A stretch of DNA of 64,000 nucleotides from Apoda limacodes (GCA_946406115.1 OX291561.1:9292273-9356272); one strand, 5' to 3'. Numbered from the stretch's first letter, positions 9,290-21,859 are shown. The notes: generated from the sequence alone by a model not told the origin. A program made the numbers and translations.

Positions 9290-11090
9290 GACATTTAAAC
9301 AGCACTTTTGAATCGCCAGTTAAATTATTAATTAAAAAAATTACCGTCGGTTCGGAATGATTTACAACCGTGAAGAACCGGCAAGAAACTCAGCAGTTAA
9401 TCTTTTATATTTTTTCAACTTCATAATAAAATACAATAAAGCCTTTCACTGGGTAAGAATATAACATACAATGTTTTAATTTAAAAAATATTACAAATGC
9501 CCCAAAACAAATCAACTAAGTTCTAATTTTCCAAGCATTTTTATCATTTATGTATTCATCAACTTTATAATAGCTTTTATCATTAAACTTTCTTTGAAAT
9601 TTATTTTAAATTTATTTAAGGGTAAATTAACCACATGCTCTGGATTTTATTGTAGAAAAAAATACTTTGTATTGCGAACGAGCTATCTATGTACCTTACT
9701 ACCTAAGAAGACATTTTTGAACTACCAATTTATCCTTATTCCTTGTATTAACACTGTGTAGGACACTATTTTAAGCAAATAATAGACTATTTTTGCGTAC
9801 ATACATTATACAAGCGAAGATATATTAGCAAGGAACAGATAAAATACCGATTTCACTAAAAAATTCCCTAAGAGAAATTCGAGATCCTAATTAATAGATT
9901 GACCGTACTGCTCTCTTTTGCGAAACAGAGACTGTCAATATCAGCTGCCTTACCGAAGCAAAGCAAAATGCCATAAATGACGGAATGGAAATAGCTTAAG
10001 TAGACCAAGCGAGGAGTGTCAACATCTGTAAGCTGCCTAACTCTTCCAACTACATAGGCAGCTGAACTAAGTTTCCCTGCAAGAACTGAGATGTGAGGGT
10101 TCCACTACAACCTATTGTCTAATGTTATACCTAGAAACACTGTTATGTCTAATAGTTCTATTTATTCTCCGTTTAAGCAAAATTTTGTACTTATATTTCT
10201 GACATTTTGCATCATAAATTTTAAAGACTTGAAGACTTTTTCGCATTAGAAGTAAGTTATTTGCCGCAAACCACTGAAGAACCTAAGAAAGTGCACTTCG
10301 TACGTACAAATAAGTTTCTGTCAACTTTAAATAAAAAAGAAATTTCATCTGCTAATAGTACAATCTTGCACAGCTTCTCCACAAAGAAAGGCAAGTCATT
10401 TATGTAAATTAAAAATAGAAAAGGACCTAAAATAGAACCTTGAGGAACTCCTTATTTTACTTCTGAGCCATTGGAATTTAATTTATTGATTTGAACCTTC
10501 TGCATTCTACTACTTAAATATAAGTGGATTAGCTCAAGAGCTAAATCTGCAATACCATAATGACTCAATTTTCCGATAAGGGTTTCATGTTGCACGCAGT
10601 TGAATGATAGAACTGTTGAGTATGAAGTAATCCATTTAAGTTAAAATGTTTAAGCATCTGATTGAACAATTTTTTTCAAATATTTTGCTTAAGGCAAGCA
10701 GTCTATAGGTCTAAAATTATTAGGATCATCTTTACTTCCACGTTTAAGAAGTGGTATTATTTTACTATATTTGATTAAGTCTGGGAATATCCATTCGTCA
10801 ACACACTTATTAAATATTATGTCTAAGACTTTACCTGATATAACCCATAGGTCACCAGTTTTTTTTGACTTAGTATTTAAATATTTTTATCATGTCTTCA
10901 AAGGTAACATGCTCAAATTTAAATATAGCCTTGCATTTATTTACATTACATTCTCCATTAGAATCAGAATTACTAAAAGTAGTTCTGATTCTAATGGAGA
11001 GGAATTAATGCATTAGTTGTAATTGTAGGCATTTCAGTAAAATGTTTCTCAAAAGAGTTAGCGACATCAAGATCTGAATCAATTATTATT
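9290..11090 (-). pseudogene. Decayed CR1/Zenon-like LINE (reverse transcriptase and 3' UTR)
   Basis: Read on the minus strand, fragments of one reverse transcriptase appear in order. DEWIFPDLIKYSKIIPLL and DDPNNFRPIDCLP (about 10800-10690) are the fingers. IGKLSHYGIADLALELI (about 10590-10530) comes next, then GVPQGSILGPFLFLIYINDL (about 10450-10390) and the relic of the catalytic box as LLADEIS where FADD is expected. A 3' UTR with the reverse complement of AAGAACCGGCAAGAAACTCA (about 9380) and GCACTTTTGAATCG (about 9305) follows, typical of the lepidopteran Zenon group. Multiple stops and frameshifts and an altered ADD box show it is dead. The 5' limit is vague, near 11090 (DLDVANSFEKHFTE). 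Confidence 0.8.
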
Positions 11091-11109
11091 ATAATAATTA
11101 TAATAGCTC

Positions 11110-11450
11110 CAATTACCTATATTAGTAAGCTAAAGTAGCAACGGGCAGGCAACATAGCTCATATTAGTAAGCTAAAGTGGCAACGGGCAGGCAACATAGC
11201 TCATATAAGTAAGCTAAAGTGGCAACGGGCAGGCAACATAGCTCATAAAACCAATGAACGATGAGAAAAGAAGGTTCTAGAGTGGACAGCGCCAACTGGC
11301 GCAAGTCACCCACTAGGTGGACCTACGACCTAGGAGGAACAGCAGGAAGTAGCTGAATGCAACTTGCTCAGACCCATTACTTTTGGAAACCTAATGGAGG
11401 AGGCCTGTGTTCAGCAGCAGACATCTAACAGCTGATATGATTGTGATACT
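11110..11450 (+). pseudogene. RTE-type LINE C-terminus, decayed
   Basis: The plus-strand frame KLKWQRAGNIAHKT..KKVLEWTAPTGASHP.GGPTT..EEACVQQQTSN follows the C-terminal pattern of RTE elements (K-KWQWAGHIAR..W..RVLEWRPR-G-RS-GRPP-RW..EAYVQQW). Stops interrupt it. The KLKWQRAGNIAHIS segment is present three times in tandem (see separate entry). The LINE 3' end is near 11450. Confidence 0.72.
11121..11246 (+). repeat. 42-bp tandem repeat, 3 copies
   Basis: Three units start at 11121, 11163 and 11205, spaced exactly 42 bp apart, and differ at only two or three bases. Since 42 is a multiple of three, each unit keeps the reading frame of the RTE protein (14 codons). Confidence 0.95.
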
Positions 11451-12030
11451 AAAATTTTGTAGGTACTTATTTAGTCAATGTTTACAATGGTTAGTTACTT
11501 GAGGCTGAGACAGTAGTGATGCAACCAAAATTAGTTAAGTCTAAGCTTAAGTTACAAATGTAGTATTGTAAGGTGGCATTTTAAGTTACAAATGTAGTAT
11601 TTTAATAAATTAAAAAAACAACTATTTACAATCGGTACTTACAAGTATACATACATAGTCAGAAACGCATTAAATTGTTTGTAAAATGTTAATTTATGAG
11701 TACCCACAGGTTAAGTTAATTAATCGATTTCAATAATGAAAACAACAAGCACATCATTAAAATACAGTATTCTAATTAGCTGCAAGAAAGTTAAAATACT
11801 TAGTGTGTAGTGTGATGTTCCCAACGGTTTCACCTGTTTCGATTTTTGTATCTAAATAACGGATCCACCTACCGGATCTAACTATAGTTAAAAACCATCC
11901 AGATGACACCATGAGTATGAAAAAAGTTTCATCAAAACCGGTCGGGATGTTTAGAAGGAGAAGAATTGAGAACACACGATAATAAGGGTTCCGTACCTCC
12001 GGATCCCTATCACTAAGCTTAGTATTTGTC
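11451..12030. other. Intron with an unclassified repeat piece
   Basis: No gene is seen. The stretch 11820-12010 includes GGGTTCCGTACCTCCGGATCCC, one of several GGGTTCCGTA-type repeat ends in this window. Confidence 0.45.
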
Positions 12031-14590
12031 TCTTTTTTTTTGTGTACCACTAAGGTAGAAAAGAAGCTTACGGTCTTCCTGATGGTAAACGGTCAATGTC
12101 ACCTATGGACGCATGCAACACCAAGGGCACCACTCGCGCGTTGCCGACCCTTTCAAAAATCTAATAACTTCTTTCGTGAAGAACCCTATACTGTAGTCCT
12201 TAGAGAAAACCTTGGATTTTTTTAAGGAAAATTCCACAATCCGAGCGTTTACGGGAGAAAATTTCTCTAAAACACACACACTGTACGCGACCATTTCGGT
12301 TCTAAAGTGTGAGAATGAATTCCCTGCCGATGGCGAGCGGTGCGATAGTAGAAAGTAGCCATGGGCATTATTTAGAACAATTCCTCAGCGACATCCTATT
12401 GTACAAGTAGTAGAACACACACAGGGAGGCAAAGTATCTCCTCAGACTTAAGGGCTCGATACGGCAAGTGAGTATGGGATCGTCGACAATTCTCTCAGTC
12501 CGTCGTTGAACCGAGTCAAGTGGGCCAAACTGGTATCCGGGAACACTCGCCCAGAGATGGCAGCAGTTCTCCATATGGGGCCGAACTTGCGACTTGTAAG
12601 GCAGCAACCTTTGCCCCGACGTGAAGTACTGCTTCGCTCTGTTAACTACACCAAGTTTTTTGGACGTCAGCTTTACCTTGTCTTGCAAGTGATCTCGGAA
12701 CAGAACATCATGTCAACACCAAGGATTCCAATGCTGTTGGAGATGGAAAAGAGAGTGTTTTGGAATTGTGGGACCACAGTAAATGGTGATTTTCTTAGCA
12801 GTGAACGCGCAGACTTGAGTCTTTGTAGGGTTGAATCGGACCAAGTTTTCCCGTCCCCAGTCAGAGACCTTGGACAGAGTTGTCTCTATTTAAACACGAG
12901 TTTTCCATGCTTTACCGTCAACTACGGCTCGTATGCGTCTGCCGTCCAAAAAGCTAGCCACCCATTTGCACAAACCCTCGGGCACTCCGTAGGATGGCAA
13001 CTTCGATAGAAGACCCCGGTACCAGACCTGATCGAATGCCTTCACTATATCCAGGCTGCATGCCAATGCCTCCCCCTGACTCTCAATGGCTAGTGCCAAT
13101 CGGTGTGTGAGATACAATAGAAGGTCATCAGTCGAGCGACCGTGGGGAAAGCCAGATTGACGTAGCTAAACAGGTCGTTTTTTCTAGGTATCCTAGAAGC
13201 TGTGTATTGATCTGATCTATCGCCCTTTTTGGGCACCGGGTGCACATTCGCAGCCTTGCATGAAGACGGAAATTGCCGAGTGTGGTAGAAAAGCGCGAAG
13301 AGGCGCATGAGTACAGGACATAACTCAGGAGCACACTGCTTAAGCACAACTACTGGTATACCGTCTTGCCCACTCGACATATAAACGTTTAGAGAAAGCA
13401 ACGCCCGCCGGACCTCCTGCTGGGTAATGGAGATATCCGGCATGGTCTTACCACACCGCAGGAGAAAGTGGTACAGCGCCTTCGTCGTTCATATTCGAGT
13501 TTGAGGCAGAGACTGATGGATCGGGTTTTGTGCATGACACTTGAGTCCGAACGAGACAAAGGTCCGAGGAGCCGTTCGTTCGCATGTGTAGTCAGGAGCT
13601 CGTATGGTCCTGTATATCTGGTATTCTCGTTGGAAAAAGTACCAGCTGAGAGAATCCATAGGTCAGAGTAAATTCATGAGCAGATATCCCTGCACAGTTA
13701 TTGGTTCGAGAACTGAGCCACTCACGATGTTGGGCGTTAGAGTTTCCCAAAATAAATATTTCTGCTGTGGGATATTGCTCTAGAACTTTGTCAGTCGTCA
13801 AACTCAGGTGCGTGAAGAGTCGAGTTACGTCTGTGTCACCGCTATGTGACCTGTAAAGGCACGCATAAATACAAGTGTGGCCGCTGTGATCTACGCGTAC
13901 CTATAATATCGACAGGTCCCTGTCTTCAAGGCTATGAAGGCGGCGACAGCAGATATCCTCTCGGACGAACAAATATACACCGCGGCACGACTCATAAAGT
14001 TGTGTTCGAGTTTGTAGCCGGGATAATGTAGATGTGATGTATCGGCCGGGCAGGATATTTGCATCTCCGTTAGAAAAAGAATGGTCGCCTGCGCAGTCTC
14101 TAGGTGGTGGTGGACTGCGTTAAGATTGGCTTGAATACCCCTGATGTCGCAGAATTTCACGTTAAATGTGGATGGAGCGGCCGCTGAAAACTCTTTTCTA
14201 TTTATTTCTTGCTTTTGAGGACAAAAGGTGCGGTACGAGAACTGCCAAAGCTCGGCAAAGATAATATAGGGTTGCTTGCACGGCGGGCGGAAGGGCCCCT
14301 GAGCCCCCTCTGTTGTAGTAGCCGCGTATACTCCGGTCTCCTTCTCCGGCACGACTACTATTTCAGAGACTTTACACAGGTTGGCGGATCAGCCTCCCAA
14401 GGGGAGATTAAGTGATCCCTGGGTTCGGGAACCCCTTCAACCTGCGGGCGGCCAGCGGTCAGCCGTTTCATCAGGTCTCCCTGAGCGCCGTACCAGCACG
14501 CCGCGTCTACGCCGAGCAATGACTGCGACGAGCCGCAGCATCCGCTGTCCGCGCAGCGAATCCTCAAGAGCTCTGATAACCTTACTCAAT
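12030..14590 (-). pseudogene. Decayed jockey-group LINE, endonuclease through 3' end
   Basis: It is a minus-strand relative of the LINE at 59551-61810 but longer at the 5' side. Endonuclease pieces are at 14352-13891 (FCDIRGIQANLNAVHHHLET, ILFLTEMQI) and 13801-13592 (IFILGNSNAQHREWL). RT pieces are at 13443-13200 (VHPVPKKGDRSD), 13117-12890 (ALACSLDIVKAFD; the palm) and 12688-12368 (LNRAKQYFTSGQRLL-like). Internal deletions, for example around the YADD box, and frameshifts disable it. The 3' tail (TTAGTGGTACAC plus A run, seen as TGTGTACCACTAAGG and T run) is at 12032-12060. The GC-rich part 14353-14590 is probably upstream element sequence. Confidence 0.85.
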
Positions 14591-15194
14591 GCTAGGAACA
14601 CAGCTCTACTCAATGTTAGCGCTATTGTGGCCGCGTTTTTCTTTAAGGCGGAGGTACTTCACCAGTTCAGGCTACTCATTCAAGCGAGTTATTGTTATAC
14701 CCTGCTTTTATTGTTCGGGCGACTTATTCGAGCGAGTACTCGCTGTACCCTACCTCTCTCACCGACTTTCCGACATTTAAAGCGAGAGAAATCTTTGACC
14801 CTTAATATGTAGAATATCAATTTTTTCAAAGAGTATACTATAAGGCGGATAACCCAACAAATAATAAAAGTAAAAATTACGAGAGGACCAATATAACATA
14901 CATGCTTTCTTTATTTTTGTTCTATTTTGAATACGGTAATGGTAATGAGGTACATATAAGTTTCAAACATGCAGTGATTGAAGAACAACTAACGGAGAGC
15001 AACAAATAATAAGTAACAGCCAAAGGTCACACTAAAGTTAAATACATGTATATATACTAATTACTGTATTATGGGTCTAATATATCGAATTCTGGAATTG
15101 GTTTGTTTGGAAGGTTACTTAGTCAGTAAAGTTGAATTAGATGGCGCTATTAAATAAAGATACACTGTTCCTGCGGGCACAATGCTCTTATTTA
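14591..15194. other. Intron, no recognised feature
   Basis: 14591-14800 is still moderately GC-rich and may belong to the neighbouring LINE. The rest is AT-rich. No gene is seen. Confidence 0.4.
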
Positions 15195-15611
15195 CCATAA
15201 CCCTAAATTTTTGACGGAATTGGCCAAATCAGTGCCGCACCCAGTGATATGGTAATACTGCAATTGATTTTTACCATGACTCTGGAAATAGTCAATTACT
15301 AATATCAGTCGTTTTGTTTTTGTTTAAATATCATTAATTTGTAGTTATATCAAAGAATATTCTATTACAGCAGAAATTTATTTGATTTTTATAGTGTTAT
15401 TGACAAATACTATGAATAACAAATTTATTTTTGCAATTAATTGTATAAATATACTCACAATTATCTTTTTTTTTTATTATAACACGTCTGAGATTAGTGA
15501 TTTGGCCAAATCACTGACTATAACCAGGGTTATGGTAAAAATCAATTGCAGTTTTACCATATCACTAGAAACGAGTGATTTGGGCAAACCCCTAAAAAAT
15601 CTAGGGTTATG
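15195..15611. mobile_element. Foldback MITE with about 105-bp inverted arms
   Basis: 15195-15300 pairs with 15500-15611. Both outer ends read CATAACCCTA(A/G)ATTTTT. Inside both arms occur CCAAATCA(C/G)T, AGTGATATGGTAA(A/T)ACTGCA and ATTGATTTTTACCAT. The centre is unpaired AT-rich sequence. No protein is encoded. It ends just before the truncated LINE at 15640. Confidence 0.82.
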
Positions 15612-15639
15612 TTAAAGAAGTGAAATATTTTACACGGAG

Positions 15640-17395
15640 TCACCCTTACTATGGAAACTAGTTTTAGATGATCTGATTGCCAAACTCAACGAAAGCGCCC
15701 ACTATACAGTGAGCTATGCTGACGACCTGTCCATACTTATCAGTGCCAGAGATGAAGGGATACTAAACGACCTCATGGAAGAAGCACAGGTAAAAGTGGA
15801 AATTTGGTGCAACGAAAACCAACTGGCGGTAAACCCCAGCAAAGCAGAACAAATTCTTTTTAGTAATAGAATAAAAACCAGCAAAGCAATCGCCCCAATA
15901 TTTTTTGGCACAAGTCTGTCTCTCTCACAGGAGGTCAAATAAATGGGGGTAATCCTAGACAGCAAGCTGAACTGGGACAACCACTTAAAGAACAAACTAA
16001 CCAAAGCTAGTATAACCTTCGGACAGTGTAAAAGGCTTGTGGGCAAGAACTGGGGTCTAAACCCCAAGACGACACAATGGCTATACACGGCAGTAATCAG
16101 ATCAGCGTTCACCTACGGGGCCATCGTCTGGTGGCCAAGGACAACGCTAAAAACCGAGCAACTCAACCAACAACGCTTCCAGAGATTAGCATGTGTGGCA
16201 ATAACTGGATGTATGAGAACAACTCCCACTGCAGCCTTAGAAATTCTACTAGGGCTCCCACCGCTCCACCTACACATTCAATAGGAGGCGGCGATGGCGG
16301 CCCTGAGACACAGGAACTAAGCACTCCAGCATCCTAGACAAGGTAACAGCTGCATTCCCTCTATTGCACGCTCCCTGCGACAGGATACCGAGAAGGTTTG
16401 TTTTTAACAAACCCCACACCATCGAGCTTCATGAAAATCAACAGGACCAACCCGGACTCAATGAGGTACAAGTATACACTGATGGGTCAAAAACAAGGAA
16501 GTGTACGGGAGCCGGTGCGTACTCTGCTGGTCTAAACTTGCACGCATCCACAGCTCTGGGTAAGTTTAACACGATATTCCAAGCGGAATGTGTAGGTATA
16601 ATCCAGGCTACAAAGGACATGGCGAGCAAGAAGATCATGGACTTTGTAATCAGAATTGTCTCGGACAGCGCTGCTGTCCTAAGAGCTCTCGATGGTAACT
16701 CAGTCAACTCAGGACTACTATTTGAATGCCACCAAGCTCTACAGGTAATATCACTCAGTAATACCGTTACAGTGGATTGGATAAAGGGCCACAGTGGATC
16801 ATTAGGCAACGACGCGGCTGATGATCTAGCCAAAATTGGCTCAAGCTCGACGCCGATAGGGCCGGAGCCAATCATACCGATACCGTTCAACCAGCTGCGG
16901 TCTTGGCTTAGACAGCACACACACCAACAGCATCAATAAGAATAGGTGGGTGGTACAGGTTGCCGACAGGCTAAGGACTCAACACCCAATCCGAACCCCA
17001 GACTAACTAATACCCTGCTACGGATGAACAGGGATAAATAACCTAAGATTGGTAGTAGGGATCTTAACTGGTCACTGCTCACTTAACCGACATTTATTTC
17101 TTTTAGGTGCCACCGACAGCCCCCTTTGCAGAGCATGCATGGGGGCCGAAGAAACGCCGTCCCATGTAATGCTACATTGTGCTGGGGTGGAAGACAACAG
17201 GGCAAAACACTCTACTCCAGGAGGCCTGCAGCAATGTGGGTCACTTGTCGAGATTCTGGAAGGAACTGGGTTGCCTGCAATAGTCGGCCATCTGCTACGC
17301 AAAAAGCCACCATCTACGTGTGGCAAGTGCGGAAACTAGCCCGCCACAAGAAGAAGATTTTACACGGTCAAGAGGTCAGGTCAAAACAACAATAA
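15640..17395 (+). pseudogene. 5'-truncated non-LTR retrotransposon with RNase H domain
   Basis: The fragment starts inside the RT palm (PLLWKLVLDDLIAKL, then YTVSYADDLSILI with the catalytic YADD). It continues through the thumb (KLNWDNHLKNKL, AVIRSAFTYGAIVWW) to an RNase H domain at 16420-16940 (VYTDGSKTRKCTGAGAY, AECVGIIQA, VSDSAAVLRAL, VDWIKGHSGSLGNDAADDLA). A C-terminal Cys-His segment follows at 17049-17200 (LTGHCSLNRHLFLLG, CRACMGAEETPSHVMLHC). RT, RNase H and Cys-His in this order fit I/LOA/R1-like non-LTR elements. A TAA at 15939 and frameshifts near 16290 and 16950 make it inactive. It lies in UBR1 intron 1, antisense to the gene. Confidence 0.88.
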
Positions 17396-17902
17396 TGTAA
17401 CAATAAGATCGAATACACAAAAATCCGTTGCGTTAAGAGTGTGCCATTGCATGACTGAAGAAACGAGATGAATAAATACAGAATCGAGTGCACAAGAAGG
17501 GGATAAATAACTATATTTCTCATTTCGAAGATAACGCTAAAATATCGAAAAATAATTGTTTGAAAATTAATAGCAAAAGTTTTCTTTAATATCTTTGTCT
17601 GTCACACTTTTTTTTTCTCGACTAAACTAAACTTTGTAATTTAATAATTTGAACCTTGTAAACTTTTATAGGTTTCGAGTAAAACCTGCAAAATAAACTT
17701 TATAAAATACTTTTCAAAAATCAATACTATCGATTAAACTAAATACAATCATGTTTAGGGCGCTGTCACGACATTTAGTATATTATACTCTTTTTTATAG
17801 TTTTTTTTTGAGGTCGTTTTAGAAAAAATCCTGCCCAAAAAAACAGATTTCTTGCGGTTTTTAGGGTTCCATACCTCAAAAGGTATGGTTACCTTTAATA
17901 CA
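17396..17902. other. AT-rich, no recognised feature
   Basis: Probably the 3' UTR of the preceding LINE, then plain intron. A GGGTTCCATACCTCAAAAGG stretch at about 17863 is a repeat end of the GGGTTCCGTA class. Confidence 0.4.
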
Positions 17903-17998
17903 ACTAAGGTGGCTGGATAAGCTTACGGTTCACCTAATGGAAAGCGGTCACCGCAGCTTATGTTCACTTACAACAACTGGGGCATCACTCGCATATAC
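17903..17998 (-). mobile_element. 3' end fragment of jockey-group LINE
   Basis: Reverse complement of the 3' terminal sequence of the 59551 LINE: CTAAGGTGGC, AAGCTTACGG, CACCTAATGG, AGCGGTCACCG, then a piece matching the ..GTTGCAAGCG end of its coding region. Degenerate. Confidence 0.65.
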
Positions 17999-19011
17999 GC
18001 ACTAACAATTTACCTAATTCTGTCATCACAGTGCAAAAGTACCCAATAGAACACGGAACAAACAAACAGATCAACTTTTATAAACAAGTAACATTATAAA
18101 TAAATTAATTTTTGTTACATTGTAAATATTGGCAATCCAATTAGCAATACATGTGTGTAGGAAGTAAGATATCCTTGTCGTTTTAATAAAACGATCAGGG
18201 TTGATTGTTACATTGATAACATTTTCCGCAAACATTAGATAACATATTTATTTAACATGTTTGTTTGAATGATGGAGGTAGAACCATGGACACGGAATAA
18301 AATATAGTGCTAGGACACAAAAATATCAGTGTCCATGTTCCAGTTAAGGTTTAACTAAAATTAATCTAAATATAAATAAGTAGTGTATTCAAAAGCCTGT
18401 AAATACAAAACAAATAATATAAATACCTACACAAAGAATCCCTAGGAGAAACACCAAGGTGTCTTGGTGCTGCTTGGTAAAATTTGCGAAAACTCCTACA
18501 GAAATGTACCTATAAAAACCAACGCAAGATAAATTAAATCTAGGTAAGTCAGTAAACAGTTTTTATTTCAAGTGTACTCCGAAGCTACGGACGTAAAGCA
18601 AAAAAATACGCCCCATAGTTCAAGTTATTGAAGAAAAAAATAAATTCGAGATCCTCAATGAAGACTGTGAGAGGTGTACAGCTGTGTAATAAAACTCATT
18701 TGCGGATTCTGACCGCACCTCTGCAACCTCGTAAGAGTAGGTATGGCTCCAACATACACGTGCCAACTAAATTTTTAATAAGTTGTTATTACTAACAAGG
18801 ATGCAAACGAGTAATCCATTTTATCTAAGTATTGGATCTATGTGAAGATAAGTCGTTTGACGGCCCACTTGGCCGGTTTTATAAAAGATGCCAAACCGGC
18901 AAATAATTGCGGCATTTATTTTTAGATGAATTTATACATATAAATATAATATATATAATAGGTACTTACTCGACGGTAAAATTATGTACTGTACGAAAAA
19001 AATTAATCTAA
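17999..19011. other. AT-rich intron, no recognised feature
   Basis: No coding frame, inverted repeat or LINE relic could be supported. Confidence 0.4.
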
Positions 19012-19330
19012 TTTATGTTATGAATTGACATAGTTACTAATATGTTAGTTATCTGATATGAAAACAAAGAAATAGAATTGTTATAATGGTAATTGCGTAC
19101 AAACATACATTAAACGGACAGACCGGGTGAGTTTATTTTACATTTTCTGTTTGTGGCGATTTAATTTAGGTAAGAACTTGCTGATTCTCATCTTTGTCGC
19201 AACAATTATAAAATTTAATTAGCGATATCGACACAAGACACGTTACTTAGACAATGCCCGCGCGCACTGCACAAATTGTAAAGATATATGTTCTGGCAGT
19301 CATACGAAGCGGTCGCTAGCGAAAATGGGA
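19012..19330 (+). repeat. Dispersed repeat C, copy 1
   Basis: Same family as 38511-38890. Shared blocks are TTATGTTATGAATTGACATA, GGACAGACCGGG, TTTGTGGCGATTTAATTTAG, TCTCATCTTTGTCGCAACAA and TCATACG(A/G)AGCGGTCGC. It has no coding capacity. Copy 2 carries an extra 100 bp or so between the first two blocks. Confidence 0.82.
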
Positions 19331-19799
19331 TAAGGAGTCCCCGCCCTGGACCGCATCGCACCCCATCGTTACCCTGTCTAGAGAGCAGAGTTACCTTACT
19401 ATTAGTAGTTATTACGCTATGACATTACTTACAAAGATCAGAGTTCAATGACCTTCACCATGAAGGTTATCAAATGTCTGCGTCTAGTGCTAGAAATCTC
19501 CTTTGATATTAATAGGTACAATGAATAGTAAACAAAGACTATTTAAATAGTTATAGGTACATTTATCAACGATAGTGCATGTTATAAATAGTGTTGAATC
19601 ATTCCAGTTTTTTTTTTTTTGAGTTAGATTTGGTTTTATTTTTAAAGAAATCTAGAAAAAGCCTGAAATGTAGTCACAGTAGGTACACTAACAGGCAAAA
19701 AATCATTTTGGCATTACTATTTCGTCGTTTAGTACTTTACTCGCTCCGGGACAGAACACTATTCATCATTATTATGTCAGCTTATATTCCTCTGCCTTC

Positions 19800-21080
19800 C
19801 GCATCCACCCACTACCGGCCACCTTTATAAGATTGTAAGGAGCTGCAAGGAGCTTCGTCTTCCCATACGCGGTTTCCACGTCTGCTGCATCGGCTATCGG
19901 TCCTCCGACAGAAGTAGCCAGCCCACTGCCACTTTAGCTTGCTGTTTCTGCAAGTTAGTGTGTTCTCTTCCCGAAAATCTTACTTCGAATTCAACCCCTA
20001 AGATACATACCAATCATAGCTCGCTCAAAGACGTGCTTTGCGACTTTGAACTTGTCGACCAGCCCCGTTGTAAGTGTCCACATTTTGGCAGCTAAGTCAT
20101 GACCGATAGGACGCATTGGTGCAGGACTTTCGTCTTCAAAGTCTGCGGTATAGGCAACGTTAAGACTTGACAAAGCTTATCACTAGCATTTGGAACACCT
20201 AAAACTTAGCTGGATTCTCCTATCGGCTTCCCTCTCAAAGTTGTTTTGGCCCAGTTGGATTTATGTTAGAATCATAATCTTGGACAACCTATATTAAGGT
20301 AACGGCGACGTTCACTGGCATTGGCATGATGTCTTGGTTGAACATGACTTTTGTCCAAATGAATGTCACGGACGCGTCACTCGTTGATAGTATTCATCTA
20401 CGGAATGCAAAATTTCCCTCAGTTTCGTCGGCAAACCTACGGTGTGTGATCTATTCGCCGTTTACGTTCATGCCCAGCCCTGCCCAGTCACGGTATTGTA
20501 GACATCTTCCATCGCGTTGCTAAACACTTGAAACACTTGACAACCCCGTCTTACCCCTCTGTGCAGCAGCAACTAAAATCGATTGGAACTGGACATCTAG
20601 CAGGAGCACTGAGCATCGCAGAGAATTCAGCACGCCCCAGGTTCCGATGGAATCAAAGGCTTTTTTGTAGACTACAAACGCTATACACAGCAGCTGATTA
20701 TACTCTTGAATTTTTTGTATAATCCAGCGTACAGTATGAATGTGATCAACAGTACTGAAGTCTTCCGAAACCCAGCCTCTTCTGGCGGCTGAAACTCGTC
20801 AAGTCCTCCAGCGAGACGATTCGTGACAAGTCTAAAGAACAGCTTGTAAACGTGGCTTGGAAGCGATATCGGCCAGAAGTTCTTAAGTAGATATGTATAT
20901 CTCTTTTAGCAGAACAATCCACCACGCTTCCGGTATGCTAATTGATGTTAGGTATGTAGTTCCACAGACTCTTAGTAGCTCGGTCGTATTGCCATCATCG
21001 CCCGACGCTTTGTTGTTTCTAAGCTGTTCTAGAGCCACCTTGTTCTCGCCTTGATCAACATCCGGTATATCCTCGCTGAA
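19800..21080 (-). pseudogene. RTE-type LINE fragment
   Basis: Minus-strand frames match RTE reverse transcriptase in order: DVDQGENKVALEQLRNNKAS (about 21060), a VVYKKAFDSIGTW palm segment (about 20670), then MWTLTTGLVDKFKVAKHVFE plus RAMIGMYLRG (20090-19990), which matches the ETWTLT..ERLRVAQRAMERAMLGVSLRD region of RTE proteins. It is full of frameshifts and deletions. Confidence 0.78.
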
Positions 21081-21141
21081 GTAGCTTGTTAACTAGCTCT
21101 CAGTATATCCTAGATGAAGTAGCTTGTTAACTAGCTCTTAG
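21066..21141 (+). repeat. 38-bp tandem duplication
   Basis: Two units start at 21066 and 21104. Each contains TATATCCT, TGAAGTAGCTTGTTAACTAG and CTCT(C/T)AG. It sits at the 5' edge of the RTE fragment. Confidence 0.9.
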
Positions 21142-21740
21142 ATCTTCACACACATTATTATAATATTGTTATTAGGCATAGATTATAATAATTAAACGAA
21201 TACTTTTTAATTTTTGTCTTGTCATCTAATCAAGCGTCGTCAATTATATATTATATTATATTACGTATTAGCTATACGCTTTTGCACTGATATAAAAATT
21301 CTATCATCTAATTACAAAATATGAAATTTTAATGTGCCAATTTGACTAAACTTCAAACACGTAGTTTACAACTGATGAATGAAAAATTATTAACAACTTT
21401 ATTGAATGATAAATATAATACAAGCTAATGATTGTCAATTTCTGATTCGTTTTTATTATGTACGTAAAAAACACGGATCCGAGCCGATTACGTGTCAGTA
21501 GTTCAGTACACAAACGCATTTAGTCATAAATATAAAATTTGATTTGTTGCCGCGAATTGTCAGTGTGTGATAAGTACGAGGAAGGCAAAAAAAAACGATG
21601 TTTAACAATTTTTCCTTAACGGCATTTCGTCTAAATCACGCGAAATATGGCTTAATAATAATACAGAAAATACGTCTAAGTATCAATAATAGGCACACTA
21701 TCTCCCATATTTAAAATGAGCTTGTACTATACTTTATCAT
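21142..21740. other. AT-rich intron, no recognised feature
   Basis: No gene. Simple AT-rich sequence with a short TTATATTATATTATATTA-like stretch near 21250. Confidence 0.4.
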
Positions 21741-21859
21741 TCCGAGACTCAAACTATCTCCATGACAAATTTCATCCTTATCGGTACAGCGGTTTAAGCG
21801 TGAAGGGGTAACAGGCAGATAGACAACAGTTACTTTCGCAATAATAATATTATCATGGA
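21741..21859 (-). mobile_element. Helitron 5' end fragment
   Basis: On the minus strand the sequence starts TCCATGATAATATTATTATT immediately after an A and continues GCGAAAGTAACTGT..GTTACC..TTCACGCTTAAACCGCTG. This is the 5' end of the common lepidopteran non-autonomous Helitron (TCC.TACTAATATTATAAATGCGAAAG). No CTAGT end was found nearby, so it is a fragment. Confidence 0.65.

Noticed and set aside
11121..11246. CRISPR-like array
   Set aside because: Units are directly adjacent with no unique spacers, are in-frame RTE codons, and the genome is eukaryotic.
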